Source: Verrucomicrobiales bacterium
GTDB lineage: Bacteria > Verrucomicrobiota > Verrucomicrobiia > Verrucomicrobiales > DEV007
Reading direction: 5' to 3'
DNA: 11,064 nt
Assembly: GCA_023253615.1 (NCBI GenBank)
Contig: JALRFZ010000339.1
Span: 1-11,064, forward strand
The notes under the pieces were generated by a model. The model was not told where the DNA came from. It searched no databases and saw only the letters and a program-made list of their open reading frames with translations. Below are positions 1 to 7,721 of the stretch, piece after piece (position 1 is the first letter of the stretch; each line of letters begins with the position of its first letter). A program made the translations under genes and the position numbers.

Positions 1-1
1 G

Positions 2-3000
2 GTCTTCCAGAAGGCCCGGGTCATCCAGCAGGTCGGGAACCAGGCCGTGCATCACTCCCGCCCGGTGCGCCCGTTCGACGCACTGCAGGCGGTGAAGGAG
101 CTGCACCACTTCTGCCATTGGCTGGTCCGCACCTACACCCCGGCGGTCTCGCGTGCCGGCGCGTCCTGGTCGGATGACAAGGTGCCCCGTGCTCCCGACT
201 CGACCCGGGTCGTGCCGCGCGAGGAGCTGGAGGCGCTCGAGACCCGTCTCGCGGCCCAGCAAGCGGAAACTCTCAAACGCCAGCAGGAACGCGATGCGCT
301 CGATGCGGAATTGCAGGCCCTGCGGATCCAGATCGCCGACATCCGCGCTGCCTCCGAGGCGCGACCGGATCCGCACGACTATTCCGAGGCGGAAACCCGT
401 CGTTACCTCATCGATCTCGAGCTACATCGCGCGGGGTGGCCGCTCGACCGCACCCGCGACCGCGAATACCCCCTCTCGGGAATGCCGAATGGAGCCGGCA
501 CGGGATACGCCGATTACGTGCTCTGGGGGGACGACGGCAAGCCGCTCGGGGTGGTCGAGGCGAAGAAATCGACCGTCGATCCGGCCGTGGGCCAACAGCA
601 GGCGAAGCTCTATGCCGACTGCCTCGAGGCGATGCACGGCCAGCGCCCCATCATCTTCTACACGAACGGCTACGAGACCTGGATCTGGGACGACCAGGTC
701 TACCCTCCGCGCCGGGTCGCGGGTTTCTACAAGAAGGACGAACTCACCACCCTGATCCGCCGGCGGGAGCAACGCGAGGCCCTCGACGTCGGTCAGCTCA
801 GCACGACGATCATCGAACGCTACTACCAGAAACGATCCATCGGGAGCATCTACGAACATTTCACAAAGGCCCGGCGCAAGGCCCTCCTCGTGATGGCCAC
901 GGGTACGGGGAAGACGCGCACCGCCATCGCCCTCGTCGACGGACTGCAAAAGGCCAACTGGGTGAAGCGCGCTCTTTTCCTCGCCGACCGGATTTCCCTC
1001 GTGAACCAGGCGGCCAACGCCTTCAAGGTCCACCTGCCTTCGGCCAGTCCGGTGAATCTCGTCACCGACAAGGAGACCGAGGGGCGTGTCTACGTCTGCA
1101 CCTACCCGACGATGATGGGCTTGATCGACGAGACGAAGGGGAACGAGGCCCGCTTCGGCGTGGGGCATTTCGACCTCATCATCATCGATGAAGCGCACCG
1201 GTCGGTTTACCAGCGATATGGCGAGATCTTCCGCTACTTCGACTCGCTCCTCGTCGGCCTTACCGCGACCCCGCGCGAGCAGGTCGACCGGAATACCTAC
1301 GAACTCTTCGACCTGGAGCCGGGGGTGCCCACCGACGCCTACGAGCTGGAGCAGGCGGTCAAGGACGGCTTCCTCGTGCCGCCGCGGGTCGAGCAGGTGG
1401 ACCTGAAATTCCCAAAGGACGGGATCGACTACGATTCACTGCCCGAGGAGGAGAAAGCCCAATGGGAGGCCCTCGACTGGGGCGACGACGTGGAAGAGCG
1501 AGGCCTGCCCTCCCGGGTGAACTCCGCCGCGATCAACAGTTGGCTTTTCAACAAGGACACGGTCGACAAGGTGCTCCAACATCTCATGACCCACGGGCAC
1601 AAAGTGGAAGGAGGCGACCGGCTCGGCAAGACGATCATTTTCGCCCGGAACCACGAGCATGCGAAGTTCATCGAAGAGCGTTTCAATCACCACTATCCGC
1701 ACTATGCGGGGCACTTCGCCCGGGTCATCGACAACTACGCGAAATATCCGCAGAGCCTGATCGACGACTTCTCCCAGCGCGACAAAGCGCCCCACATCGC
1801 GATCTCGGTGGACATGCTCGATACCGGGATCGATGTGCCCGAAGTCGTGAACCTGGTCTTTTTCAAGCCGGTCTATTCGAGGATCAAATTCTGGCAGATG
1901 ATCGGCCGGGGAACGCGACTCTGCCGCAACCTCTACGGGCCGGACCTGGACAAGGAAGACTTCCGGGTCTTCGACTTTTGCTTCAACTTCGACTTCTTCC
2001 GGGAGAACCCGAAGGGCATCGAAGCCGATGGCAGCGCTCCACTGGGCACGCGTTTGTTCCAAGCCCGGGTTCGCCTCCTCGGTCACCTCCAGGCCTCGCC
2101 CAAGCTGGATCCCGATCACGCGGTCCGCCAGGCGGTGAAGGAGGTCCTGCATCGCGAGGTCGCGGGCATGAAGCCGGAAAACTTCCTCGTCCGCCTCCAC
2201 CTCGAAGCGGTGGAACGCTTCCAGTCCGTCGCCGCTTGGGAACACCTCGACGAGGGCGCCCGTGAAACCCTGAACCGCGAGGTCGCGGGTCTGCCGAGCG
2301 ACCTGCCCACCGACGACATCGAATCCCGCCTCTTCGACCTGACGGCCCTGCGCCTGCAGCTTGCCCTCGCCGAGTCGGATGGGGCGACATTCGAAGCCCA
2401 CCGCAAGCGGGTCGTCGAGATCGCGTCGCTGCTGGAGGAAAAAACGGCGATCCCCGCGGTGGCGGAACAGCTCGCCTACCTCATGGCGATTCAGGAAACG
2501 GAGTTCTGGGAAGGAGTCGGATTGGTGGAACTCGAGAAATTGCGCCTCCGCCTGCGGGGCCTCGTCCCCTTCATCGACCGGAAAAAGAGAAAGGTGGTCT
2601 ACACGGATTTCGAGGATGAGATCCTCCAAATCCGGCCGGAGACGGTCTTCGAAGTGCCGAAAATGACGGGTGCCCGGTTTCAAAAGAAGGTCGAGGCTTA
2701 CCTGAAGTCCCATCTGGATGATCTTGTGATCCACAAACTCCGGACGAACGTCTCCCTCACCGCGCTGGATCTGCAACAGCTGGAGTCGACTTTGGCGGCC
2801 ATCGGCGAGGAGGATGGGGCCGAGTTGCTCTCAGGGCTGCTTGTCAGAAGCCAGGCACCTTCCCTGGTGCATTTCGTGCGCGGGCTCGTCGGATTCGACC
2901 GGGCGGCGGCACAGGCTGCCTTTTCGCGATTTCTCGAAGACCGCAGCCTCACACCGGCCCAGATCCGCTTTATCGAACTGATCATCGATCAGCTCACGGC

Positions 3001-3160
3001 CCGCGGTGTAATCGAATCCGCGGCTCTCTATGAATCGCCGTTCAGCAACCTCCATTCCGGTGGACCCGAGGGCGTTTTTGGTGGTAACGAGAGAGTGATC
3101 GAGGGAATCTTTGAAACGCTGGAATCCTTGATTCCGATCGTGGCGTCGGAGGTGGGGTGA
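2..3160 (+). CDS. hsdR: Type I restriction enzyme R subunit (HsdR), 5'-truncated by window edge
   Basis: Motor and nuclease subunit of a type I restriction-modification complex, which translocates DNA using ATP and cuts unmodified DNA. The frame is open to the first base, so the true start lies upstream and the GTG at 47 is internal. Residues are counted from that GTG. The N-terminal piece (GNQAVH and the helices after it) resembles a DUF4145 domain. A charged coiled-coil-like stretch follows at about 57-105. The PD-(D/E)xK nuclease has D156, E171 and K173, with QQQAKLY at 183-189. The SF2 motor shows Walker A ATGTGKT (284-290), DEAH (381-384), LTATP (405-409), motif V SVDMLDTGIDVP (587-598) and motif VI QMIGRGTR (617-624). 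The remaining ~400 residues match the position of the EcoEI-type C-terminal domain. All key residues are present. No hsdM or hsdS follows, so they would have to be upstream or elsewhere. The stop lies 23 bp from the convergent gene's stop. Confidence 0.95.
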   Translation, partial: VFQKARVIQQVGNQAVHHSRPVRPFDALQAVKELHHFCHWLVRTYTPAVSRAGASWSDDKVPRAPDSTRVVPREELEALETRLAAQQAETLKRQQERDALDAELQALRIQIADIRAASEARPDPHDYSEAETRRYLIDLELHRAGWPLDRTRDREYPLSGMPNGAGTGYADYVLWGDDGKPLGVVEAKKSTVDPAVGQQQAKLYADCLEAMHGQRPIIFYTNGYETWIWDDQVYPPRRVAGFYKKDELTTLIRRREQREALDVGQLSTTIIERYYQKRSIGSIYEHFTKARRKALLVMATGTGKTRTAIALVDGLQKANWVKRALFLADRISLVNQAANAFKVHLPSASPVNLVTDKETEGRVYVCTYPTMMGLIDETKGNEARFGVGHFDLIIIDEAHRSVYQRYGEIFRYFDSLLVGLTATPREQVDRNTYELFDLEPGVPTDAYELEQAVKDGFLVPPRVEQVDLKFPKDGIDYDSLPEEEKAQWEALDWGDDVEERGLPSRVNSAAINSWLFNKDTVDKVLQHLMTHGHKVEGGDRLGKTIIFARNHEHAKFIEERFNHHYPHYAGHFARVIDNYAKYPQSLIDDFSQRDKAPHIAISVDMLDTGIDVPEVVNLVFFKPVYSRIKFWQMIGRGTRLCRNLYGPDLDKEDFRVFDFCFNFDFFRENPKGIEADGSAPLGTRLFQARVRLLGHLQASPKLDPDHAVRQAVKEVLHREVAGMKPENFLVRLHLEAVERFQSVAAWEHLDEGARETLNREVAGLPSDLPTDDIESRLFDLTALRLQLALAESDGATFEAHRKRVVEIASLLEEKTAIPAVAEQLAYLMAIQETEFWEGVGLVELEKLRLRLRGLVPFIDRKKRKVVYTDFEDEILQIRPETVFEVPKMTGARFQKKVEAYLKSHLDDLVIHKLRTNVSLTALDLQQLESTLAAIGEEDGAELLSGLLVRSQAPSLVHFVRGLVGFDRAAAQAAFSRFLEDRSLTPAQIRFIELIIDQLTARGVIESAALYESPFSNLHSGGPEGVFGGNERVIEGIFETLESLIPIVASEVG

Positions 3161-3190
3161 CTTGCGGCATCACGCCCTCCCTCTCACCCC
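3154..3190. terminator. Inverted repeat spanning two convergent stop codons
   Basis: GGGGTGA at 3154-3160 pairs with TCACCCC at 3184-3190. Past one G-U pair the stem extends to about 10 bp (3151-3160 with 3184-3193). The loop is 23 nt, and each arm contains one of the facing stop codons. There is no T-tract on either side, so it is not a canonical intrinsic terminator. It could still separate the two convergent transcripts or stabilise their 3' ends. Part of the match is imposed by the two TGA stops facing each other. Confidence 0.25.
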
Positions 3191-4242
3191 GCCCACTCCC
3201 GCCGCATCCACTCCAACCCCTGCCGGTTGTTCGCCTCCTCTTCGGCGATCACCGCTTCAAGCGGCTTTCCCGCCACTTTCGGCACTTCGCCTTTCGGCGG
3301 ATTTGCTTTCACCCGCGCCATGGCCGCGTCCAGATGCGTTTCCCTCCGCTCCGGAAAGGTCGCGAAATAGGCGTCGGTGAGGCATGGCACCCGCAGCGGA
3401 TCGCGCGTCGCCATTTCGAGATGGAGGGTGATCGAGGGATTCCGCGCCAACAGACGTGCGACCATCGCCACGAGATCGAGCATCCCCGTCCCGGGACGCA
3501 CCTCGCTGAGGAGAAATCCCTGCTCCATTGGCTGCAACGCCATGTCCTTGAGATGCACGCTCATCACAAAGGGCGCGAGCGCCCCGATCGTTTCCAACGG
3601 ATCTTCGAGCAGGGCGAGGTTGTTCCCCGTATCCACGAGCACGCCGACCCATTCGCTGGAGAGTCCGCGCATCAGCTCCGCGAGCTCGGCCGCCGTGTGG
3701 TCCTTGTGATTTTCGACCGCAATTTTCAGCCCGTGCCGTCGCGCGACCGGCTCGATGCGCGCGAGGATGCGGCGGGACTCTTCGGCAAAGGCCCGGTAGT
3801 CCGGGAGAGTCGAAAAGACTTCGTAGCGGCGTCCTCCCATGAGCACGGCGCGGGCCACCGTGGCTCCGGCCTCGCGGGCGCGGCGCACTTCCTCCTCGAA
3901 CGTGGCGAGAGCCTGGTCGGATTCCGGCAGACGCACTTCGGCCTCGTAGTTTCCTCCGAGCTCCTCCACCGCCGCCCGCATCGCCGCCGGCGCGATGCCG
4001 CGCAGGGGCGTCTGCACGCTGCCGGCGCCGAGGGCACGGGCGTAGCGGTAAAAGGTGAGGGGATCGCGAAACTCCACGAGGGCGCCATCGATTTTTCCTG
4101 CTGCCAACGCGCCGACCGCCCGCCAATGCTGATGGCAGGAGAAGGTGCAAATCCCGAGTTGCCGCGGTGGTAGTCCGGTCGCGGCGAGGAGGGAACGCGC
4201 CCCCGCGAGCACGGTCGAGGCGAAAAAGGTGCGGCGGATCAT
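3184..4242 (-). CDS. Exported sugar phosphate isomerase/epimerase-like TIM-barrel protein
   Basis: A 352-residue member of the xylose-isomerase-like TIM-barrel (AP endonuclease 2) superfamily, whose members isomerise or epimerise sugars with a divalent metal. The ATG at 4242 was chosen because it begins an export signal: MIRRTFFAS, a Tat-like twin arginine, then a short hydrophobic run ending near residue 22. An upstream in-frame ATG at 4347 would add 35 basic residues with no family resemblance. All four expected metal ligands can be placed: E177 (VENHKDH), D204 (VDTGNN), H230 (SVHLKD) and E276 (HLEMATRDP). A helical C-terminal extension of about 50 residues ends in a basic, Trp-containing tail. 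It is divergent from the sulfatase, with 121 bp between starts, so shared control and a role in sugar processing are plausible. The substrate cannot be told. No Shine-Dalgarno sequence precedes the start. Confidence 0.87.
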   Translation of the reverse strand: MIRRTFFASTVLAGARSLLAATGLPPRQLGICTFSCHQHWRAVGALAAGKIDGALVEFRDPLTFYRYARALGAGSVQTPLRGIAPAAMRAAVEELGGNYEAEVRLPESDQALATFEEEVRRAREAGATVARAVLMGGRRYEVFSTLPDYRAFAEESRRILARIEPVARRHGLKIAVENHKDHTAAELAELMRGLSSEWVGVLVDTGNNLALLEDPLETIGALAPFVMSVHLKDMALQPMEQGFLLSEVRPGTGMLDLVAMVARLLARNPSITLHLEMATRDPLRVPCLTDAYFATFPERRETHLDAAMARVKANPPKGEVPKVAGKPLEAVIAEEEANNRQGLEWMRREWAG

Positions 4243-4363
4243 GGCGGCGGGAAGACGTCTTTCCGCAACTCTGCGCGAAATGCGGCTTTTTGACGATGGC
4301 CTTTTTCCGGGAATGGCCATAGCCTGAAAATTCGCCGATGCTCCCACGAGTCAACCCTCTTGC
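4243..4363. promoter_or_regulatory. Divergent intergenic region between barrel protein and sulfatase
   Basis: This 121-bp gap must hold the promoters of both divergent genes. For the sulfatase a weak candidate is TTTTCC (4303-4308), 17 bp, then GAAAAT (4326-4331). On the minus strand TTGACT (4349-4354) is a good -35 match but has only a poor AATTTT -10 at 16 bp. ATGGCC (4296-4301) and GGCCAT (4315-4320) form an inverted repeat with a 13-bp centre. The second arm lies within the 8-bp palindrome ATGGCCAT (4313-4320). This could be an operator for coordinated control, but the arms are short and the assignment is tentative. Confidence 0.3.
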
Positions 4364-5893
4364 ATGAACTACCTGACCCTCTTCAGTCTCCTCATCGGCC
4401 TGCTCCTTCCCGCGCAGGCCGAACTCGCGGGCACGAAACCCAACGTCGTCCTCGTCATCACCGATGACCAGGGCTATCCGGCGATCGGGGCGCACGGCCA
4501 TCCCTGGTTGAGGACTCCGCACCTCGACGCGCTCCACGGCGAGAGCACCCGCTTCACCCGTTTCCTCGTCGCCCCGACCTGCTCGCCGACGCGCTCCGCG
4601 ATGATGACGGGCCGCCATCCCGAGAAGAACGGCATCACCCACACCATCCTCGAGCGCGAGCGCATGACGCTCGACGCCACGATCCTGCCGCAGGTGCTGA
4701 AGACCGCGGGCTACACCTCGGGCATCTTCGGCAAGTGGCACCTCGGTGACGAGGCCGAATACCAGCCGGAGAAGCGCGGCTTCGAAGAAGTCTTCATCCA
4801 TGGGGCCGGCGGCATCGGCCAGGCCTATGACTGCTCGTGCGCCGACGCGCCGGAAAACCAATACACCGATCCGGTGATCCGCCACAATGGTCGGTTTGTC
4901 AGGACGGAGGGATTCTGCACCGATGTCTTTTTCACCGCCGCGCTCGGCTGGATCAAGGCCAAGGCGGCGGCGAAGGAGCCGTTCTTCGCCTACGTCAGCA
5001 CGAACGCTCCGCATGGTCCCTTCATCGCCCCGGAGAAGAACGCGAAACGTTTCACCGATCTCGGTTTCGGCAAGGAGCAGGCCGGCTTCTACGGCATGAT
5101 CGAAAACATCGACGAGAACATGGGCCGTCTCCACGCCAAGCTCGCCGAGTGGGGGATCGCGGAGAACACCGTCGTCATTTTCATGTCCGACAACGGCATG
5201 ACCGGTGGCGGCTCGGGCCAGGTCGGCAAGGATCTCGCGCCGGGATATCCGTTCTACAACGCGGGGATGAAAGGGCTGAAGGGTTCGACCGACGAGGGTG
5301 GCGCGCGCGTGCCTTTCTTCGTCCGCTGGACCGGCAGGATCGAAGCCGGTCGCGAGATCGACCGCATCGCCTCGCACATCGACGTGCTGCCGACTCTGGC
5401 CGCGCTCGCCGGAGCGAAGCTGCCCGAGGGCCAGGTGGAGGGTCGCAGCCTGCTGCCGTTGATCGAAGGAAAGACGGAAGGTTGGGAAGACCGCTACCTC
5501 TTCAACCACATCTGCCGTTGGCCCACCGGGGCGGATCCCGGGGACTTCCGCGACGTGAATTTCTCCGTGCGGAACCAGAAATACCGCTATGTCGGCGCGC
5601 GTGCCGGAGGCGGTGGAGGGAAGGGGAAGGCAAAGAAGGGCGCTCCGCCCGCGCCCGCGGGTCCGGAACTCTACGACATGGAGGCCGATCCCGGCCAGAC
5701 GAGGAACGTGATCGCCGATCATCCTGACATTGCCGCCAAAATGAAGGCCGCCTACGATCAATATTGGACCGAGGCGATTCCGCTGATGGTCAATGAGCAA
5801 GCGGAGATGTCGGCCACCCGGCCCTATCACGAGTGGTACCGCGAACAGGAAGCGGCCGGCGGGATTCCCAAGTGGGTGGAGCCGTCGCTCTGA
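4364..5893 (+). CDS. Secreted Cys-type (FGly) sulfatase, arylsulfatase A-like
   Basis: Type I sulfatase of 509 residues that hydrolyses sulfate esters, probably outside the cytoplasm on sulfated carbohydrate. A Sec signal peptide spans residues 1-19, with likely cleavage after AQA. The first metal site is ITDDQG (D34, D35). The catalytic signature is CSPTR at 73-77 followed by MMTGR; C73 would be converted to formylglycine by a maturation enzyme not seen here. The second signature is GYTSGIFGKWHLG (116-128), and the second metal site is SDNG (D276, N277). APHGP (H217) and the K303/K306 region before EGGARVP fit the active site. A Gly/Lys/Pro-rich insertion lies at about 414-433, just before the conserved ELYDMEADPGQTRN block. 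The length is normal for the family. The start has no Shine-Dalgarno sequence but gives a complete signal peptide. Sulfatase subfamily and substrate cannot be determined from sequence alone. Confidence 0.96.
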   Translation: MNYLTLFSLLIGLLLPAQAELAGTKPNVVLVITDDQGYPAIGAHGHPWLRTPHLDALHGESTRFTRFLVAPTCSPTRSAMMTGRHPEKNGITHTILERERMTLDATILPQVLKTAGYTSGIFGKWHLGDEAEYQPEKRGFEEVFIHGAGGIGQAYDCSCADAPENQYTDPVIRHNGRFVRTEGFCTDVFFTAALGWIKAKAAAKEPFFAYVSTNAPHGPFIAPEKNAKRFTDLGFGKEQAGFYGMIENIDENMGRLHAKLAEWGIAENTVVIFMSDNGMTGGGSGQVGKDLAPGYPFYNAGMKGLKGSTDEGGARVPFFVRWTGRIEAGREIDRIASHIDVLPTLAALAGAKLPEGQVEGRSLLPLIEGKTEGWEDRYLFNHICRWPTGADPGDFRDVNFSVRNQKYRYVGARAGGGGGKGKAKKGAPPAPAGPELYDMEADPGQTRNVIADHPDIAAKMKAAYDQYWTEAIPLMVNEQAEMSATRPYHEWYREQEAAGGIPKWVEPSL

Positions 5894-5895
5894 GG

Positions 5896-5926
5896 CGCGG
5901 AGGGGCCGCTCACTCCGCGTTGTTTT
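5896..5926 (+). terminator. Intrinsic terminator after the sulfatase gene
   Basis: CGCGGAG (5896-5902) and CTCCGCG (5913-5919) form a perfect 7-bp GC-rich stem with a 10-nt loop. The T-rich tract TTGTTTT (5920-5926) follows directly. This is the classical layout of a rho-independent terminator for plus-strand transcription, starting 2 bp after the sulfatase stop. Its 3' arm and T-tract lie inside the last codons of the convergent aroK gene. There is no matching T-tract for the minus strand, so it should act in one direction. Confidence 0.62.
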
Positions 5927-6476
5927 CCGGACCGAGCGCCAGCCTCGCCGATTCGGTGACGCCGTAGCAGGTCTCCTCCATCGTGAGGTGGTCCGTGGTG
6001 ATCGAGAGATCGGCGCACGCTTCGTAGAGCGGTTTGCGCACCTCGAGGAGATCGCGGATCGTCTGCAGCGGGTCGGCGGTCTTGAGAAGGGGGCGGTTGC
6101 GGTTGCGGCGGACGCGCTCGTAGATGATCTCGGGCGAGGTCTTCAGCCAGATCACATAGCCGGCCTCGGCGAGGAGGGGATGGTTCTCCGGTCGCGTCAC
6201 GATGCCGCCGCCCGTCGAGATGACCTGACCGGAGCCTTCCGCGCAGTGGCGCAGCACCTCCGTCTCGATCTCTCGGAAATGATCCTCGCCCGATTCCTCG
6301 AAGATCCTGGGGATGGGTTTGCCGGTCTGTTTCACGATCAACTTGTCCGTATCGACAAAGCGGAAACCGAGGCTGCGGGCCACGCGCTGGCCCACGGTGG
6401 TCTTGCCCGTGCCCATGAAGCCGATCAAAATGAGATTGCGGGCTCGTTTTCCTGACGTATTCACTGGTCGCAGCAT
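5910..6476 (-). CDS. aroK: Shikimate kinase
   Basis: Cytoplasmic kinase that phosphorylates the 3-hydroxyl of shikimate with ATP, a step on the route to chorismate and aromatic amino acids. The 188 residues are close to the usual family length. Walker A is GFMGTGKTT (19-27). The Mg/shikimate motif is DTD (42-44), with shikimate-binding R68 in FREIE. The GGG loop is STGGGIV (87-93), the LID arginine is R128 in NRPLL, and R147 lies in RKPLYEACAD. All functional residues are intact. The ATG at 6476 leaves 13 residues before the first beta strand. A GTG at 6464 would leave 9 and fits a candidate promoter better, because the ATG falls inside that promoter's -10 hexamer. The gene is divergent from tsaC with a 42-bp gap and convergent with the sulfatase, 16 bp apart. 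No Shine-Dalgarno is seen. Confidence 0.96.
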   Translation of the reverse strand: MLRPVNTSGKRARNLILIGFMGTGKTTVGQRVARSLGFRFVDTDKLIVKQTGKPIPRIFEESGEDHFREIETEVLRHCAEGSGQVISTGGGIVTRPENHPLLAEAGYVIWLKTSPEIIYERVRRNRNRPLLKTADPLQTIRDLLEVRKPLYEACADLSITTDHLTMEETCYGVTESARLALGPENNAE

Positions 6477-6499
6477 AGCGCGAACCGTGCCGCTGCCAA
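6472..6499 (-). promoter_or_regulatory. Candidate sigma-70-type promoter for aroK
   Basis: On the minus strand, TTGGCA (6494-6499) is followed after 16 bp by TATGCT (6472-6477), matching the consensus at 5 of 6 and 4 of 6 positions. Transcription would start near 6464-6465, at the in-frame GTG of aroK and downstream of its first ATG. If real, the mRNA is leaderless or nearly so and the protein starts at GTG 6464. Assigned by eye only. Confidence 0.35.
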
Positions 6500-6518
6500 A
6501 GCAGAATCCCCTCTTTTC

Positions 6519-7562
6519 ATGCAGACCGAAATCGCCCTCACCGACAATGAGTTGAACACGCGCGAGACCGTCAATCGCGCCGTGGCCTTGCTGCGCGGGG
6601 GTGATGTGGTCGCGCTGCCGACCGAGACCGTCTACGGGCTCGCCGCCGATGCGTTGAATCCCGCGGCCGTCGGGAAAATCTTCGAAGCGAAGGAACGCCC
6701 CCATTTCGATCCCCTCATCGTCCATCTCCCGAACAAAACGATGTTGCGCGACGTCGCCGAAGTTCCCGCGGAGATCGCCAGGACCGTGATCCAGCTCGTC
6801 GAGACCTTCTGGCCGGGACCACTCACCCTCCTGCTGCCGAAGAAGCCGGTCATCCCCGATCTCGTCACCGCGGGTCTGCCCACCGTCGCGGTGCGGCAAT
6901 GCGAGCATCCGATCTTCCATCGCATCCTCAAGCACTTCGGAGGTCCCGTCGCCGCTCCGAGCGCGAACCGTTTCGGGGCGCTCAGCCCCACCTCGGCCTC
7001 GCTCGTCTTCGACCAGCTCGACGGACGCATCCCGCTGATCGTCGATGGCGGCGCCTGTGCCAGAGGGCTCGAGTCCACCATCGTGCGGATCCTGCCAGGC
7101 ACACCCAAACCCATCATCGAGGTGCTGCGTCCCGGTCCGGTCACCGAGGATGATTTGAAGAAATTCGGCAAGGTCGTTTTCGTGAAACGCAACGAAGCCG
7201 TCGAAGACGCCGCCCCGGAGGCGCCAGGGATGCTCGCGAAACACTATGCGCCGCGGACGCCGTTGCGTCTCCTCGGGAGTCCGCGCGATTTTTCCCCCGA
7301 GCCTGGAAAACGTTATGCCCTGCTCAGCTACCGCGGTGAGGAGAAAGACGGCTTCATCGATCTCCACGATTGGGCGGAGATCGCGGTGATGAGCCCCGGA
7401 TCGGGCCGTGTCGCCGAGGCCGGGATCCGCCTCTTTCACCTCATCGGCCAGCTCGACAAGGGCGGCTACGATGAAATCATCGCCGAGCCCGTGCCCGACC
7501 GCGGTGTCGGCAAGGCCATTCTCGACAAGTTGCGCAAGGCTTCGGTGCAGGCGTCGGGTTGA
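6519..7562 (+). CDS. tsaC: Threonylcarbamoyl-AMP synthase, Sua5 type
   Basis: Makes threonylcarbamoyl-AMP from threonine, bicarbonate and ATP, the first step of t6A37 tRNA modification, in the cytoplasm. At 347 residues it is the long Sua5 form, with a YrdC domain (about 18-210) and a C-terminal Sua5 domain. Visible motifs are LPTETVYGLA (33-42), KER (58-60) ahead of PHFDPL, PGPLTLLLPKK (99-109), APSANRFGALSPTSA (146-160) and the STIV strand (186-189). The interdomain linker carries the expected PGMLAKHYAP motif (236-245). The C-terminal domain continues to the end with no sign of truncation. The ATG at 6519 lacks a Shine-Dalgarno, but the N-terminal length fits. It is divergent from aroK. 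The threonylcarbamoyl transferase partners (TsaD, TsaB, TsaE) are not in the window. The name sua5 is equally valid. Confidence 0.94.
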   Translation: MQTEIALTDNELNTRETVNRAVALLRGGDVVALPTETVYGLAADALNPAAVGKIFEAKERPHFDPLIVHLPNKTMLRDVAEVPAEIARTVIQLVETFWPGPLTLLLPKKPVIPDLVTAGLPTVAVRQCEHPIFHRILKHFGGPVAAPSANRFGALSPTSASLVFDQLDGRIPLIVDGGACARGLESTIVRILPGTPKPIIEVLRPGPVTEDDLKKFGKVVFVKRNEAVEDAAPEAPGMLAKHYAPRTPLRLLGSPRDFSPEPGKRYALLSYRGEEKDGFIDLHDWAEIAVMSPGSGRVAEAGIRLFHLIGQLDKGGYDEIIAEPVPDRGVGKAILDKLRKASVQASG

Positions 7563-7721
7563 GTTTCCGTCCACGCCCCGCGCCTGCCCGCGCGCGAAGA
7601 CCGCGTTCACTCGATTTTCTTGTCTGTCCCATCACGTGGGTCGTTCGAAGGTTTGGCGGGCGACGACCGGGTGCGGAAGAATCGTTTTGCCTCGTGCGGA
7701 GGAATTCCTTATGCTCGGGTC
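7563..7721 (+). promoter_or_regulatory. Intergenic region between tsaC and the DUF3592 gene
   Basis: This 159-bp gap holds no convincing gene. An in-frame TTG at 7620 would lengthen the DUF3592 protein by 34 residues, but that stretch has no hydrophobic or family character. Short CG-rich self-complementary stretches follow tsaC, with no stem and T-tract good enough to call a terminator. The right-hand end contains the candidate promoter and a displaced Shine-Dalgarno, described separately. Confidence 0.4.
7687..7715 (+). promoter_or_regulatory. Candidate promoter for the DUF3592 gene
   Basis: TTGCCT (7687-7692), a 17-bp spacer and TATGCT (7710-7715) each match the sigma-70 consensus at 4 of 6 positions, with optimal spacing. 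The predicted transcription start is at about 7722, the first base of the DUF3592 start codon, which would make the mRNA leaderless. The same -10 hexamer is seen at aroK. A competing reading, a Shine-Dalgarno for an overlapping short ORF, uses the same bases. Confidence 0.35.

Noticed and set aside
1436..2776. A 446-codon minus-strand frame inside hsdR
   Set aside because: It lies opposite the motor and C-terminal domains of hsdR, and its composition follows the reverse complement of that coding sequence.
3257..5830. An 857-codon minus-strand open frame covering the sulfatase and much of the barrel protein gene
   Set aside because: It runs antisense to the sulfatase and out of frame through the barrel gene, both of which have full family motifs. 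Its product has no recognisable domain and is Arg/Gly-rich, as expected for shadow frames in GC-rich DNA.
6519..7610. Minus-strand extension of the aroK frame across tsaC, making a 566-residue product
   Set aside because: The kinase fold starts only at about residue 14 from the ATG at 6476. The extension is antisense to the well-supported tsaC and has no domain.
7620..7721. N-terminal extension of the DUF3592 protein from a TTG at 7620
   Set aside because: The added 34 residues have no signal or family character, and the ATG at 7722 leads directly into a basic-then-hydrophobic membrane start.
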